Source: Alteromonadaceae bacterium Bs31 (GTDB taxonomy: Bacteria; Pseudomonadota; Gammaproteobacteria; Pseudomonadales; Cellvibrionaceae). From it: a DNA stretch of 64,000 bases. The stretch is from positions 32,648-96,647 of the forward strand of contig FXAI01000011.1 in assembly GCA_900177435.1 (NCBI GenBank), in the 5' to 3' direction. The notes under the pieces were generated by a model. It was not told the origin of the DNA. It worked only from the letters and a program-made list of their open reading frames with translations, and made no database searches. Numbering within the stretch: position 1 is the first letter of the stretch; each line of letters opens with the position of its first letter. This document shows, one piece after another, positions 52,635 through 61,904 of this stretch. The position numbers and the translations under genes are program-made.

Positions 52635-52690
52635 CCAGTTGTCTGCTCTGGCTCATTTCGTCACTACTTGTTTGTACGTTTAACGCTAAG

Positions 52691-52936
52691 CTATTGCTCT
52701 TTTTCAAGTTTGGACGCCCAAATTGCCAAGCGATGTCGCATGGACGCTTGTGAAATCTGGTCGTTTTGTAGAGGCTGTATTATTTTATCGTGCACTAACA
52801 AGCGATAAATAAACTCGATTTTCGCCGTGGCCGAATCGGTAGGCTCAAATTCCACTACCCCTCTGGCTTCGCCATACTTGGTACCGGCGGCAATAGCCTT
52901 TTTTACCAGTTCTTTTTCATTTTTGAGTTTTTTCAT
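52691..52936 (-). CDS. DUF5062-like small protein
   Basis: 81 aa, charged, helical, no signal peptide. MKKLKNEKELVKKAIAAG, IEFIYRLLVHDKIIQPL and KLEKEQ at the end match the pattern of DUF5062 proteins as I remember them from Vibrio and relatives. The role is unknown. It lies 24 bases past the sirtuin stop and is probably the last gene of the crbS-cobB unit. Confidence 0.68.
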   Translation of the reverse strand: MKKLKNEKELVKKAIAAGTKYGEARGVVEFEPTDSATAKIEFIYRLLVHDKIIQPLQNDQISQASMRHRLAIWASKLEKEQ

Positions 52937-52960
52937 GGCTTACTGAGTTCCTAGTGTGTT

Positions 52961-53644
52961 TTATTTTGTCCAGGCCGAGCAGATTTCCGGTACATGCTGT
53001 GTAGCTTTGCCCTGTAGGTGTATAAAGCTGTTGGCTAAGCCACTTGCTTCGAGGCTTATAATAACTTTTTCTGCTGCTTGTGTTGCATAGCTCAGCAAGC
53101 TTGCGGCAGGCTGAACTTGCAGTGAGGTGCCTACTACCAGTATATGGGATGCGCTGGCAATATGCTCACCGGCTTCTTCAAGTAAGAAAGGGTACTCGCC
53201 GAACCAGACGATATGTGGTCTTAATTGGCTGCCGCGCTCGCACTTATCACCCAGGTTAATGTTTTTGTAAGCGATGTGGTAAACAAGGTTTTCTTCGTCA
53301 CTACTACGCGCTTTGCATAGTTCTCCGTGTAAGTGCAGTACCTGCGTTGATCCCGCCCGTTCGTGCAGATCATCGACGTTCTGTGTAACAACTACTACCT
53401 CACAGTGCTTTTCGAGCCGGGCAATTGCCTGGTGGGCCTCATTGGGCTTTGCTGCGCTTAATTGCGTTCGCCGCTGATTATAAAAGCGCAGTACGCGTTG
53501 CGGGTTGCTACGCCAGCCCTCCGGGCTAGCGACACTTTCTACCGGATAGTTTTCCCATAAACCGTTCTGGCCGCGAAAAGTTTGCAGGCCGCTTTCTGCG
53601 CTTATGCCTGCGCCGCTAAAGATAAGTACCTTTTTCTTTCTCAC
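52961..53644 (-). CDS. cobB: CobB-type NAD-dependent protein deacylase (sirtuin)
   Basis: 227 aa from a GTG overlapping the crbS stop by four bases (GTGA). Sirtuin motifs: GAGISAESGLQTFRG (NAD), TQNVDDLHERAG and LHLHGELCK (catalytic His). Tyr and Arg in FYNQRRTQL fit the class III pair that also accepts succinyl-lysine. Only two cysteines are seen in the zinc-ribbon region (LCK and DKC). CobB is known to reactivate acetyl-CoA synthetase by removing acetyl groups. Coupling to the CrbS acetate-sensing kinase links signal and enzyme control. Confidence 0.92.
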   Translation of the reverse strand: MRKKKVLIFSGAGISAESGLQTFRGQNGLWENYPVESVASPEGWRSNPQRVLRFYNQRRTQLSAAKPNEAHQAIARLEKHCEVVVVTQNVDDLHERAGSTQVLHLHGELCKARSSDEENLVYHIAYKNINLGDKCERGSQLRPHIVWFGEYPFLLEEAGEHIASASHILVVGTSLQVQPAASLLSYATQAAEKVIISLEASGLANSFIHLQGKATQHVPEICSAWTK

Positions 53645-56600
53645 GTTTCGCTCTGACTTTGGTCGTGTTTTTGCTGATAGCGCTCAAGAAGGGCTCGCAG
53701 CTTATTGGGTTTGATGGGTTTACGCAGGAAGTCGATACCCATGTTTGCTTTGGCTTGCTGAAGTTCTTCGTCCGGGGCAGCGGAAACGATGCAAATAGGA
53801 ATGTTTTGCCAATGCTCTCGAATTTTACTTGCCAGCTGTATACCGTTAAGCCCCTCTCCTAATTGATAGTCAACCAGTATGGCTCCCGGTCGTTCTATCT
53901 TGGCCACTGCCGCCAGCGCTGCATTGGCACTGGCTGCGGTTTCGGTATAGCAGCCCCAGTTTTGCATGAGTGTTTGCAGCGCTCTCAGGTTGTTTTCATC
54001 GTCGTCGATGTAAAAAATTTGTAAGCCTTGCAGGCTGGATTGCAGCGGGTTACTTGCTAAAGCCTGTTCTTTTGCGCTGCCTGGCTCCACCAGCGGTACT
54101 GTTATCTGGAACACGCTTCCCCGGCCTGGCTTTGAGCTAAGCTCAATGCTGTGGTCCAGCAATTGCGCGAAGCGCAAAGCTATGCCAAGGCCGAGGCCTG
54201 CCCCCTCTGTCTGTTTTTCTATGCGATAAAAATCATCGAAAATACGTGCTTGCTGTGCGTCGGAAATACCTGGGCCGTTGTCGTACACGCCAATTTTTAT
54301 GTGTTTTCCGCAGGGCCTGCAGCCTAACAATATTTTTCCGCTGTTTGTATATTTCACCGCGTTGGAAAGGAAGTTTTGCAGAATCCGCCTTAAGTATTTG
54401 GGGTCGGAATGCGTCCACAGCTTACTTTGTTGCCAGCGAAACTCTACGTCATCTTCGGTTTGCACGCGAAATTCATTGGCCAGCGGTTCAAGAATATCGG
54501 CTAAGGCAAATTTACACTTGCTGGCTTTTAATGTGCCGGTGTCCAGGCGTGCGATTTCCAGCAGACTGGAAATAATAAATTCAGCAGAGGCGATTGCGTT
54601 GTGCAAATGCTGCAAGTTTTCACCCAGGTCTTTTTCCAGGCCGCTTTTCTCCAGCAAGGCACTGGCATAAAGATTGGCGGCGTTGAGGGGCTGTAATATG
54701 TCGTGACTGGCAATGGCCAAAAATTGTGTTTTATTGGCATTGGCAGACTCAGCCAGAGATTTTGCCTCTAGCAGGGCGGTTTCGGTACTTTGCCGTTTCT
54801 CAATTTCCTTGCGTAGAGACTGGTTGATTTCTTCGATTTGCCGGGTACGCTCTTCTACTCGTTGCTCCAGGTTTTCATTTACTTTTTCCAGCTCATTTTG
54901 CGTGCGAATAAATTCGCTAATATCGTCATAGGTTGTAACGTAGCCGCCTTTGGGCAAGGGACGGCCCTTAATTTCAATAACGCCGTCATTATGTGTGCGC
55001 ACAACGCGGTAGGCCTTGCCTGCGGTGAGGTGTTGCAGGCGTGTTTCCACATGTTGTTCAACCGAACCGGAACCCAACATGCCCCGTTCGGCGTTAAAGC
55101 GTACTAATTCGGCAACGGATTTCCCCACATACAGCATGCCCTCCGGGTAGTTAAACATTTGTTCGTAGCGCCTGTTCCAGGCAACCATTTCCAGCTCTGC
55201 ATTGACTACACTAATTGCTGAAGAAATGCTTTCAAAAGAGGCGAACAGCATATCCTGATTAAATTGCAGGGTTCGGGTAGTCTCTTCAAAAATATTAACA
55301 ACATCAGCTACACCGAGACGGTCACCGCTTTTTAGACTCAGTAACATTGCGCGGGTGGAGGCAACGCCAATGACACCGGACAGTGCGCGTTCTGCCTGGC
55401 TTACCAGTTCGTCGCTTGCGAATGTTTGTGTTTCGTCTACGTAGCTTTCCAGCAGCCTGTCGGTGGAGGAGTGCCCGAGAAATTGCACCAGCAGCGATTG
55501 CAGGTCTTCCAAATTAATTTGCAGGTTGTGAACGGCTTTATCCTGTTTTACTGCCTCACTGTGTACAAAAGCGTGAGCTTGAATTTTGTCTGCAAGTCGT
55601 ATCTGATTTTTTCTCGAAAACCAGACCAAGGCAGCTGCATTGGCGAGCAGGCTGAGCACTATGCCTTGTGTGTAGGTATCGCTAAAATTAAAACCGAGCA
55701 GGCTCGCCGGTTTGAGCAGGCTGATGCCAAAGGGGCCGTGTTCAATAAACGTGGATGAAATAAATCCAGCCTGAGCCAACAGCGGCAGCATCAAACAATA
55801 AAATAAAAGGGAGCTGCCAACGGCTAAACCAGCGTACACACCGTGCACATTGCTGCCCTGCCAATACAGACCAAACAGAATCGCTGGTGCCAGTTGTACT
55901 ACTAATGCGAAAGCAATCAATCCTATATCAGTTAATGGTACGTTTTCCGCGAGGCTGTGCTGATAGAGCCAGGCGAGGCCTACAACCGCGACGACCGTTA
56001 GACGACGGGTAATTTTGAGTGAGCCGGAATAATCGGGTACTGGCCCGCGGTTTTTCTGTGAACGTATCACCAGCGGCAAAATCACATCGTTGCTGAGCAT
56101 CTGGCTGAGGGTGAGGGTGGCTACGATGATCATCGCCGTCGCTGCGGAGAAACCACCGATAAAGCCCAGTAGCACCAGAGTTTTATTATTGTTGGCGAGG
56201 GGGAGTGCCAGCACGTAGTGATCGCCATTGATGGAATTATCAAAAAAGAATTGATTTCCCACCCAGGCAATTACGAACACTGCTGCTGCAATAGCCAGCA
56301 TGTAGCCGGTGAAGGCTTTGCGGGCAAAGCGCAGGTGCTTTTCGCTAAGGCACTCTACAAAGGTTACCTGAAACATGCGTGGCAGGCAGAAAATGGAACA
56401 GGCGGATACCAGTGTAAGTACCCAGAACGATGGTGTAACGGTGCTCTGGGAAAAGGCACTGTTTACTGTGCTGGGGAGGCTTGCTGTGTCAAAGCCCTGT
56501 GAAAGCAGCCAGGCGAACAGGGCGATGGCTCCCAAAGCAATTAACTTGATAAGGGATTCGAAGGCAATAGCCACCATAATGCCACTGTGGTAACTGGAGA

Positions 56601-57132
56601 CATCCAGCCGGTTTGCGCCAAACAGCAAGGTAAAAGCTGTCATACAGCCTGCTACCAGCAGGGTGAGATCTTCGCTGGCAAAGGGCAGACTTTCTGCGCT
56701 CACCAGAATGGCATTGGTTACGGCTTTAAGTTGCAGTGCTATATAGGGAATGGTGGCAACCAGTACCAGTAGCGTCACTACAACGGCTACCGACTGGCGT
56801 TTGCCGTAGCGCGAGGAAAGGAAGTCCGCCAGCGAGTGGATATGCTCCTGGCGGCAAATAGCCGCAATGCGCAGCAGTACCGGGAATCCGAATAAAAACA
56901 ATAATATTGGCCCGAGTAAAATGGGCAGGTAATACCAGCCACTGGAGGCCGCAGTGCCCACTAGCCCGTAAAAAGTCCAGGAGGTGCAATACACACCTAA
57001 GGCCAGCGCATACACCAATGGGTGACGCACCCAGCCGTTGTGGCTGAAGCGGCGGCGGTCGGCAAGGCGTGCTATCAGGAACAGCGCTGCCAGATAAACC
57101 ACCAGGCCCACTATTAATATTATTGCTGACAT
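53641..57132 (-). CDS. crbS: Hybrid sensor kinase with sodium/solute symporter domain (CrbS)
   Basis: 1163 aa from the ATG at 57132, where the first helix begins; an open frame to 57294 gives an unlikely Arg/Cys-rich extension. Domains in order: SSS-type transporter with about 13 helices (1-500), STAC segment (about 525-600), PAS (about 622-735), coiled coil, HisKA with His810 in ASHDILQPLN, HATPase (about 870-1020, NxxxNAVKYT) and receiver (about 1045-1155, Asp1088 in ILVDYQLG). CrbS/CrbA-type kinases sense acetate or related flux through the membrane part and control acs and actP with CrbR. It overlaps cobB and is divergent from actP. Confidence 0.92.
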   Translation of the reverse strand: MSAIILIVGLVVYLAALFLIARLADRRRFSHNGWVRHPLVYALALGVYCTSWTFYGLVGTAASSGWYYLPILLGPILLFLFGFPVLLRIAAICRQEHIHSLADFLSSRYGKRQSVAVVVTLLVLVATIPYIALQLKAVTNAILVSAESLPFASEDLTLLVAGCMTAFTLLFGANRLDVSSYHSGIMVAIAFESLIKLIALGAIALFAWLLSQGFDTASLPSTVNSAFSQSTVTPSFWVLTLVSACSIFCLPRMFQVTFVECLSEKHLRFARKAFTGYMLAIAAAVFVIAWVGNQFFFDNSINGDHYVLALPLANNNKTLVLLGFIGGFSAATAMIIVATLTLSQMLSNDVILPLVIRSQKNRGPVPDYSGSLKITRRLTVVAVVGLAWLYQHSLAENVPLTDIGLIAFALVVQLAPAILFGLYWQGSNVHGVYAGLAVGSSLLFYCLMLPLLAQAGFISSTFIEHGPFGISLLKPASLLGFNFSDTYTQGIVLSLLANAAALVWFSRKNQIRLADKIQAHAFVHSEAVKQDKAVHNLQINLEDLQSLLVQFLGHSSTDRLLESYVDETQTFASDELVSQAERALSGVIGVASTRAMLLSLKSGDRLGVADVVNIFEETTRTLQFNQDMLFASFESISSAISVVNAELEMVAWNRRYEQMFNYPEGMLYVGKSVAELVRFNAERGMLGSGSVEQHVETRLQHLTAGKAYRVVRTHNDGVIEIKGRPLPKGGYVTTYDDISEFIRTQNELEKVNENLEQRVEERTRQIEEINQSLRKEIEKRQSTETALLEAKSLAESANANKTQFLAIASHDILQPLNAANLYASALLEKSGLEKDLGENLQHLHNAIASAEFIISSLLEIARLDTGTLKASKCKFALADILEPLANEFRVQTEDDVEFRWQQSKLWTHSDPKYLRRILQNFLSNAVKYTNSGKILLGCRPCGKHIKIGVYDNGPGISDAQQARIFDDFYRIEKQTEGAGLGLGIALRFAQLLDHSIELSSKPGRGSVFQITVPLVEPGSAKEQALASNPLQSSLQGLQIFYIDDDENNLRALQTLMQNWGCYTETAASANAALAAVAKIERPGAILVDYQLGEGLNGIQLASKIREHWQNIPICIVSAAPDEELQQAKANMGIDFLRKPIKPNKLRALLERYQQKHDQSQSET

Positions 57133-57374
57133 CCCGTATCCCCATTTATTGTATTTGCAGCATCTACGGCAATAGACGCTTAGACTAAAGTCGCACGGTA
57201 CCGGTTGGCAACTCCTGTTAACCTGCTGGGGCCTGTTAATACTCATTTTGACTGCTCTTGCGCGTTTTATTTGAGCCACAACGCGCATGGCCACCCCAAG
57301 CTATTGAGGACGCTTAAGCGGAGTTACAAAATTAGTATTAGCAGGCCCATGTAACAAATCCTCCGGAGGACAAT

Positions 57375-57638
57375 ATGGCAGATAATAATTCAGAAAAAAT
57401 GAAAGCCTACTGGCAAGCGAACCTCAAGCTGATGTTGATGTTGCTGGTGATCTGGTTCGTAATTTCCTACTTGTGTGGCATTGTGTTTGTGGATGCCCTC
57501 AACAGTATTCGTATTGGTGGCTACAAACTGGGGTTCTGGTTTGCACAACAAGGGGCGATGTATGGCTTCGTGGCCATCATTTTTTATTATTCCCACCGCA
57601 TGGCCAAGCTCGATCGTGAGTTTGGCGTGAACGATTAG
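57375..57638 (+). CDS. yjcH: DUF485 protein, partner of ActP
   Basis: 87 aa with two membrane helices (about 18-40 and 52-70). DUF485 features: WQANLKLMLMLLVIWFVIS and GFWFAQQGAMYGFVAIIFYY. It is almost always encoded just before actP and probably helps its assembly. GGAGGACA lies before the ATG within a 12-bp palindrome TCCTCCGGAGGA. It starts the operon divergent from crbS. Confidence 0.93.
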   Translation: MADNNSEKMKAYWQANLKLMLMLLVIWFVISYLCGIVFVDALNSIRIGGYKLGFWFAQQGAMYGFVAIIFYYSHRMAKLDREFGVND

Positions 57639-57649
57639 GGGGAATAACA

Positions 57650-59380
57650 ATGGATCTGCAAACTTTAACGTTTATTATTGTTGGTATTACCTTTGCTGTT
57701 TACATCGGCATCGCCTTTTGGGCGAGGGCTGGTACCACCAGTGAATTTTATGTGGCTGGTGGGGGCATTCACCCTGTCGCCAATGGTATGGCAACCGCTG
57801 CGGACTGGATGTCTGCCGCCTCGTTTATTTCCATGGCCGGTTTAATCGCATTTTTCGGTTATGGTGGTTCGGTATTTTTAATGGGCTGGACAGGGGGCTA
57901 CGTATTACTGGCCATGTTGCTCGCACCTTACCTGAGAAAATACGGCAAATTCACTGTGCCGGAATTTATCGGAGATCGCTACTACTCTAAGGTTGCGCGA
58001 ATTGTTGCTGTTATTTGTTTGATTGTGGCCTCGGTTACTTACGTTATCGGTCAAATGAAAGGTGTGGGTGTGGCTTTTTCCCGCTTCCTGGAAGTGAGCT
58101 ATGAAATGGGCTTGCTAGTGGGTATGGGCATTGTTTTCGTCTATGCCGTAATGGGCGGTATGAAAGGTATTACCTATACCCAGATCGCACAATATTGCGT
58201 GCTTATTTTCGCCTATACCATTCCCGCAGTATTTATTTCCCTGCAGTTAACCGGTAACCCTATTCCACAACTGGGCTTGGGCAGTACCTTATCCGGAACA
58301 GATACCTTTTTGCTGGATAGGCTGGATCAGGTGGTAACGGAGCTTGGCTTTGCCGAATACACCACATCGAAACGGCTTAGTAGTTTAAATACCTTTGTTT
58401 ACACTCTCTCGTTAATGATTGGTACTGCTGGGCTGCCACACGTGATTATTCGTTTCTTTACTGTGAGCAAAGTGAGTGATGCGCGCAAGTCCGCCGGTTG
58501 GGCTTTGGTATTTATCACTATTCTTTACACCACTGCTCCTGCGGTTGCGGCTATGGCACGTTTAAATCTGCACCAGACTATCGAGCCTGCCGCAGGTGAA
58601 AACCTAGTATACGAAGAGCGCCCCAGCTGGTTTAAAAACTGGGAAAAAACCGGTCTGTTAGCCTTTGAAGATAAAAATGGCGATGGTCGTATTACCTATA
58701 ACGCAGACAAAGAAAGCAACGAAATGGTAAAAGTGGACCGCGATATTATGGTGCTTGCCAATCCGGAGATTGCCCGTTTACCTAACTGGGTAATTGCGCT
58801 GGTGGCGGCTGGTGGCCTTGCCGCTGCGCTTTCTACTGCAGCGGGTCTATTACTTGCTATCGCATCGGCCATTTCTCACGATTTGCTCAAAGGGGTATTT
58901 AAACCGGAAATTTCCGAGCAGCAAGAATTACTGGCCAGTCGAATTGCCATGGCCGGGGCAATATTACTGGCGGGCTACCTCGGTTTTAATCCACCGGATT
59001 TTGCAGCAGGTACGGTTGCGCTGGCCTTTGGTCTTGCGGCATCTTCTATCTTCCCGGCGTTAATGATGGGAATATTCAGCAAACGAATAAACAAGGAGGG
59101 TGCCATTGCCGGTATGATTGCTGGTATATCCGTAACGTTGCTATACGTGTTCCAGCACAAAGGTATTATGTTTATTGCCAGCACCAGCTTCCTGGGTGAT
59201 ATGCCCGCAAACTGGTTCTTTGGCATTGAGCCCAACGCTTTTGGTGCTATTGGGGCTGCAGTTAACTTTGCGGTGGCCTTTGGTGTGTCACGGGTAACAG
59301 CGGCACCGCCGGAAGAGATTCAGCATCTTGTGGAAGATATTCGCATCCCCTCTGGCGCGGGAAGTGCCGGCGGCCATTAG
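57650..59380 (+). CDS. actP: Cation/acetate symporter ActP
   Basis: 576 aa, a sodium/solute symporter with 13 or so helices. Family parts: EFYVAGGGIHPVANGMATAADWMSA (residues about 26-50), KYGKFTVPEFIGDRYY and GLAAALSTAAGLLLAIASAI. An insert of about 70 residues (about 310-380, with DKNGDGRITYNADKE) is typical of the ActP branch. It imports acetate with a cation. Coupled to the DUF485 gene 11 bases upstream. A terminator follows. Confidence 0.94.
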   Translation: MDLQTLTFIIVGITFAVYIGIAFWARAGTTSEFYVAGGGIHPVANGMATAADWMSAASFISMAGLIAFFGYGGSVFLMGWTGGYVLLAMLLAPYLRKYGKFTVPEFIGDRYYSKVARIVAVICLIVASVTYVIGQMKGVGVAFSRFLEVSYEMGLLVGMGIVFVYAVMGGMKGITYTQIAQYCVLIFAYTIPAVFISLQLTGNPIPQLGLGSTLSGTDTFLLDRLDQVVTELGFAEYTTSKRLSSLNTFVYTLSLMIGTAGLPHVIIRFFTVSKVSDARKSAGWALVFITILYTTAPAVAAMARLNLHQTIEPAAGENLVYEERPSWFKNWEKTGLLAFEDKNGDGRITYNADKESNEMVKVDRDIMVLANPEIARLPNWVIALVAAGGLAAALSTAAGLLLAIASAISHDLLKGVFKPEISEQQELLASRIAMAGAILLAGYLGFNPPDFAAGTVALAFGLAASSIFPALMMGIFSKRINKEGAIAGMIAGISVTLLYVFQHKGIMFIASTSFLGDMPANWFFGIEPNAFGAIGAAVNFAVAFGVSRVTAAPPEEIQHLVEDIRIPSGAGSAGGH

Positions 59381-59403
59381 TAAAAATTTGTACTGCTAGA
59401 ACA

Positions 59404-59437
59404 AAAAACACAGAGGCTTGTGGCCTCTGTGTTTTTT
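59404..59437 (+). terminator. Rho-independent terminator after actP
   Basis: ACACAGAGGC / GCCTCTGTGT stem with a short loop, flanked by A and T runs. It lies about 25 bases past the actP stop and separates it from the following three genes. Confidence 0.9.
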
Positions 59438-59527
59438 TATGTGTATAACCTAGACTTAAGCAGGGCTTTCTTCTGTTGAGAAGATACTGTTTGTCTGGCA
59501 GTAATTTAACTCCTACGAATAATAAAA

Positions 59528-60028
59528 ATGCGTATATATAAGAATAAACACGTCATTATTGCGATGATAGTCGCTCCAATTCTAGCCATTACCGCTTACG
59601 TGGCAACAGATTACAGCCTAAAAGAAACGCCGCAGCCGGCAAAGGCCGGGCAAAGCTACAAACTGGCGGCACAATCCAATTGTCGTTATGCCAGTGGGGC
59701 TTGCACCCTGAAAAATGCCGATGTAAAAATTCAGTTACAGGCAGAGCGTGAAACGGATAATACAGTAAACATTGCTTTGGTTTCATCTCTTCCCCTGCAG
59801 CGGGCCTTGATTACAATGTCCCACAAAGACGCGGAAAATGAGCCTCTGCTGATGCAGAGCAAACACACTGACGCTAAACAGTGGAACGCTTCCTTAGATA
59901 TTTATGATCCTTCCAGTAGCGTGATGCGCTTGATTGTACTTGTAAATGGCGCCAGTTATTTTGTTGAAACACCGGCAGTGTTTGTAGACTTGGAAACCGG
60001 TTTCTCTCGGGAGAATTTCTCCCAATAA
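59528..60028 (+). CDS. Periplasmic or membrane-anchored protein in the acetate region, unknown
   Basis: 166 aa. An N-terminal hydrophobic segment (about 9-27) could be a signal anchor. The soluble part has a Cys pair (CRYASGAC), then a beta-rich domain with VNIALVSSLPLQRALITMSH and LDIYDPSSSVMRLIVLVNG, like an immunoglobulin-type fold. I do not recognise a family. It lies 16 bases before the DUF294 gene, and a 15-bp palindrome (GGGAGAATTTCTCCC, 60009-60023) covers its last codons. Confidence 0.7.
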   Translation: MRIYKNKHVIIAMIVAPILAITAYVATDYSLKETPQPAKAGQSYKLAAQSNCRYASGACTLKNADVKIQLQAERETDNTVNIALVSSLPLQRALITMSHKDAENEPLLMQSKHTDAKQWNASLDIYDPSSSVMRLIVLVNGASYFVETPAVFVDLETGFSRENFSQ

Positions 60029-60044
60029 GGGTTAGAGGTGCCCC

Positions 60045-61904
60045 ATGGTCAGTGAAGTGAGTGACGTACAAGAGTTTTTAAGTAAACAGGCCTTGTTTCA
60101 GCACCTCAATGCTGAAGCATTGGCTACTGCCAGCAGCCAGAGTTATACCTCTTTCAGCCGTTCTGGTGCGCTAATCAACCTTAGAGAAGACGCCGGACTA
60201 TTGGTACTGCGCAGTGGCAGTGTGGAAATTCGCAAGCGTAACGGTGAATTACTTGATCGCTTAAGTGAGGGTGATTTCTTGCTGCCAAAAGTGCTGTTGC
60301 AGCATGCGCTGCAAGCCATGGCTTTGGAAGATTGCCTCTACTATGAGCTGGCTGCTACGGCCTACAACGCCCTCTATACGAGTGATAAAGACTTTTCTCT
60401 GCTCTGTCAAAGCTATACACGGCGCTTTGGTGAAGTATCTATGGAGGTGCAAAATCCTGCTATAAGCCCAGCTATAAGCAGTGGCGAGCTGCTGCTGCAA
60501 AAGAGGGTGGCGGATTTTATGTCCAGCCCCCCGGTATGTGCTTCGCCGCATATTACCATTCTCGAAGCCGCCAAAATTATGATGGCGAAAAACGTCTCGT
60601 CTTTGCTTATTACGCAAGATGAGGACCTGGTGGGAATAGTCACCGATCGCGATTTACGCACCCGCGTACTTGCTGCAGGGCTGCCAGACAGTATGAGTGT
60701 GTCAGCCGTTATGACGCCGGAACCCAGCGCCATTGATAAAAGTGAATTACTGCACCGCGCGCAAATAAAAATGATGTCTGCGGGTATTCATCATTTACCG
60801 GTAGTGGACGGTAAGCAGGTAGCGGGCTTAATTGGCTTAAGCGATATTGTACGAGCAAATAATATAGAACCCGTATCGCTGATTGGCTCCGTCAGGCACG
60901 CCAATAATGTGGCCGCGTTGGTGGATATTTCTCGCCAGTTTCCAGCCTTGGTCGCTCGCTTGATTGAGCGAGATACACGCTCAACCGAGGTGGGCGAGAT
61001 TATTACCTCGCTTACCGACGGTCTTACCAATCGCTTGATCCAACTGGCCCAGCAAGAGCTGGGTGACGCTCCTTGCGAATTTGCCTGGCTGGCCTTCGGT
61101 TCACAGGCCAGGCAGGAGCAGGTGATCGGTTCCGATCAGGATAATGCGCTTATTCTAAGCGAGGCCTGTGAGCCGCAAAATGCCGACTATTTTAAAAAAC
61201 TGGCGGAGTTTGTTAACGAAGGTTTAGGTGACTGTGGTGTGCTTCTCTGCCCCGGCGATATTATGGCGCGCAACGACAAGTGGCGTTTAAGCCTAAGACA
61301 CTGGTTTGAATGTTTTAATCAATGGATTCAGGCGGGCTCCCCCAAAGACCTGATGCATGCCAGTATTTTTTTTGATATGCGCCATATATACGGTGAGAAA
61401 AAACTCAGCGCTGCGCTGCAAAATCATGTTTTGGAGAGCGCCAAGAAAAATACCATTTTCCTCGCACATATGAGCGATAACGCACTGATTCATTCACCCC
61501 CTTTAGGCTTTTTTAAAACCTTTGTACTCGAAAAAGACGGCGATCATATTCACTCCCTCGACCTGAAAAAACGCGGCACTATTCCCATTGTGGATATCGC
61601 ACGTAATTGCAGCCTGAGTGCGGGAATTAGCGCGGTGAGCACTGTGGATAGATTAAAGCAGGTTGCTGATGCGGGTGTGATGTCCCACGGCTTAGTCAAT
61701 AGTTTGTTGGACGCCCATGAATTTATCGCCGGCCTGCGCCTGGATGCTCAAGGCAGACAATACCGCGCTGGTGAAGCCGTTGATAACTACCTCGACCCAA
61801 AAACACTTTCGCCCTTGATGCGTCATCAGCTTAAAGATGCATTCCATCTGGTCAGGCAGGCACAGGCAGCCATGAAAGCGAGGTTTGGTGGTGGCCTTAT
61901 ATAA
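60045..61904 (+). CDS. DUF294 nucleotidyltransferase with cNMP and CBS domains
   Basis: 619 aa. Domains in order: a cyclic-nucleotide-binding-like fold (about 10-135), two CBS motifs (about 155-275, with VGIVTDRDLRTRV and VAGLIGLSDIVR), a nucleotidyltransferase core (about 330-440, FGSQARQEQVIGSDQDNAL with the G-S and D-x-D residues) and a DUF294 C-terminal part. It resembles GlnD-like signal enzymes, and it often accompanies actP and an exonuclease in Pseudomonas-type acetate regions. AGAGG before the ATG. Substrate of nucleotidyl transfer unknown. Confidence 0.9.
   Translation: MVSEVSDVQEFLSKQALFQHLNAEALATASSQSYTSFSRSGALINLREDAGLLVLRSGSVEIRKRNGELLDRLSEGDFLLPKVLLQHALQAMALEDCLYYELAATAYNALYTSDKDFSLLCQSYTRRFGEVSMEVQNPAISPAISSGELLLQKRVADFMSSPPVCASPHITILEAAKIMMAKNVSSLLITQDEDLVGIVTDRDLRTRVLAAGLPDSMSVSAVMTPEPSAIDKSELLHRAQIKMMSAGIHHLPVVDGKQVAGLIGLSDIVRANNIEPVSLIGSVRHANNVAALVDISRQFPALVARLIERDTRSTEVGEIITSLTDGLTNRLIQLAQQELGDAPCEFAWLAFGSQARQEQVIGSDQDNALILSEACEPQNADYFKKLAEFVNEGLGDCGVLLCPGDIMARNDKWRLSLRHWFECFNQWIQAGSPKDLMHASIFFDMRHIYGEKKLSAALQNHVLESAKKNTIFLAHMSDNALIHSPPLGFFKTFVLEKDGDHIHSLDLKKRGTIPIVDIARNCSLSAGISAVSTVDRLKQVADAGVMSHGLVNSLLDAHEFIAGLRLDAQGRQYRAGEAVDNYLDPKTLSPLMRHQLKDAFHLVRQAQAAMKARFGGGLI

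Noticed and set aside
57133..57294. 54-codon N-terminal extension of CrbS
   Set aside because: Arg/Cys-rich and unlike any SSS protein start; the ATG at 57132 begins directly with the first helix.
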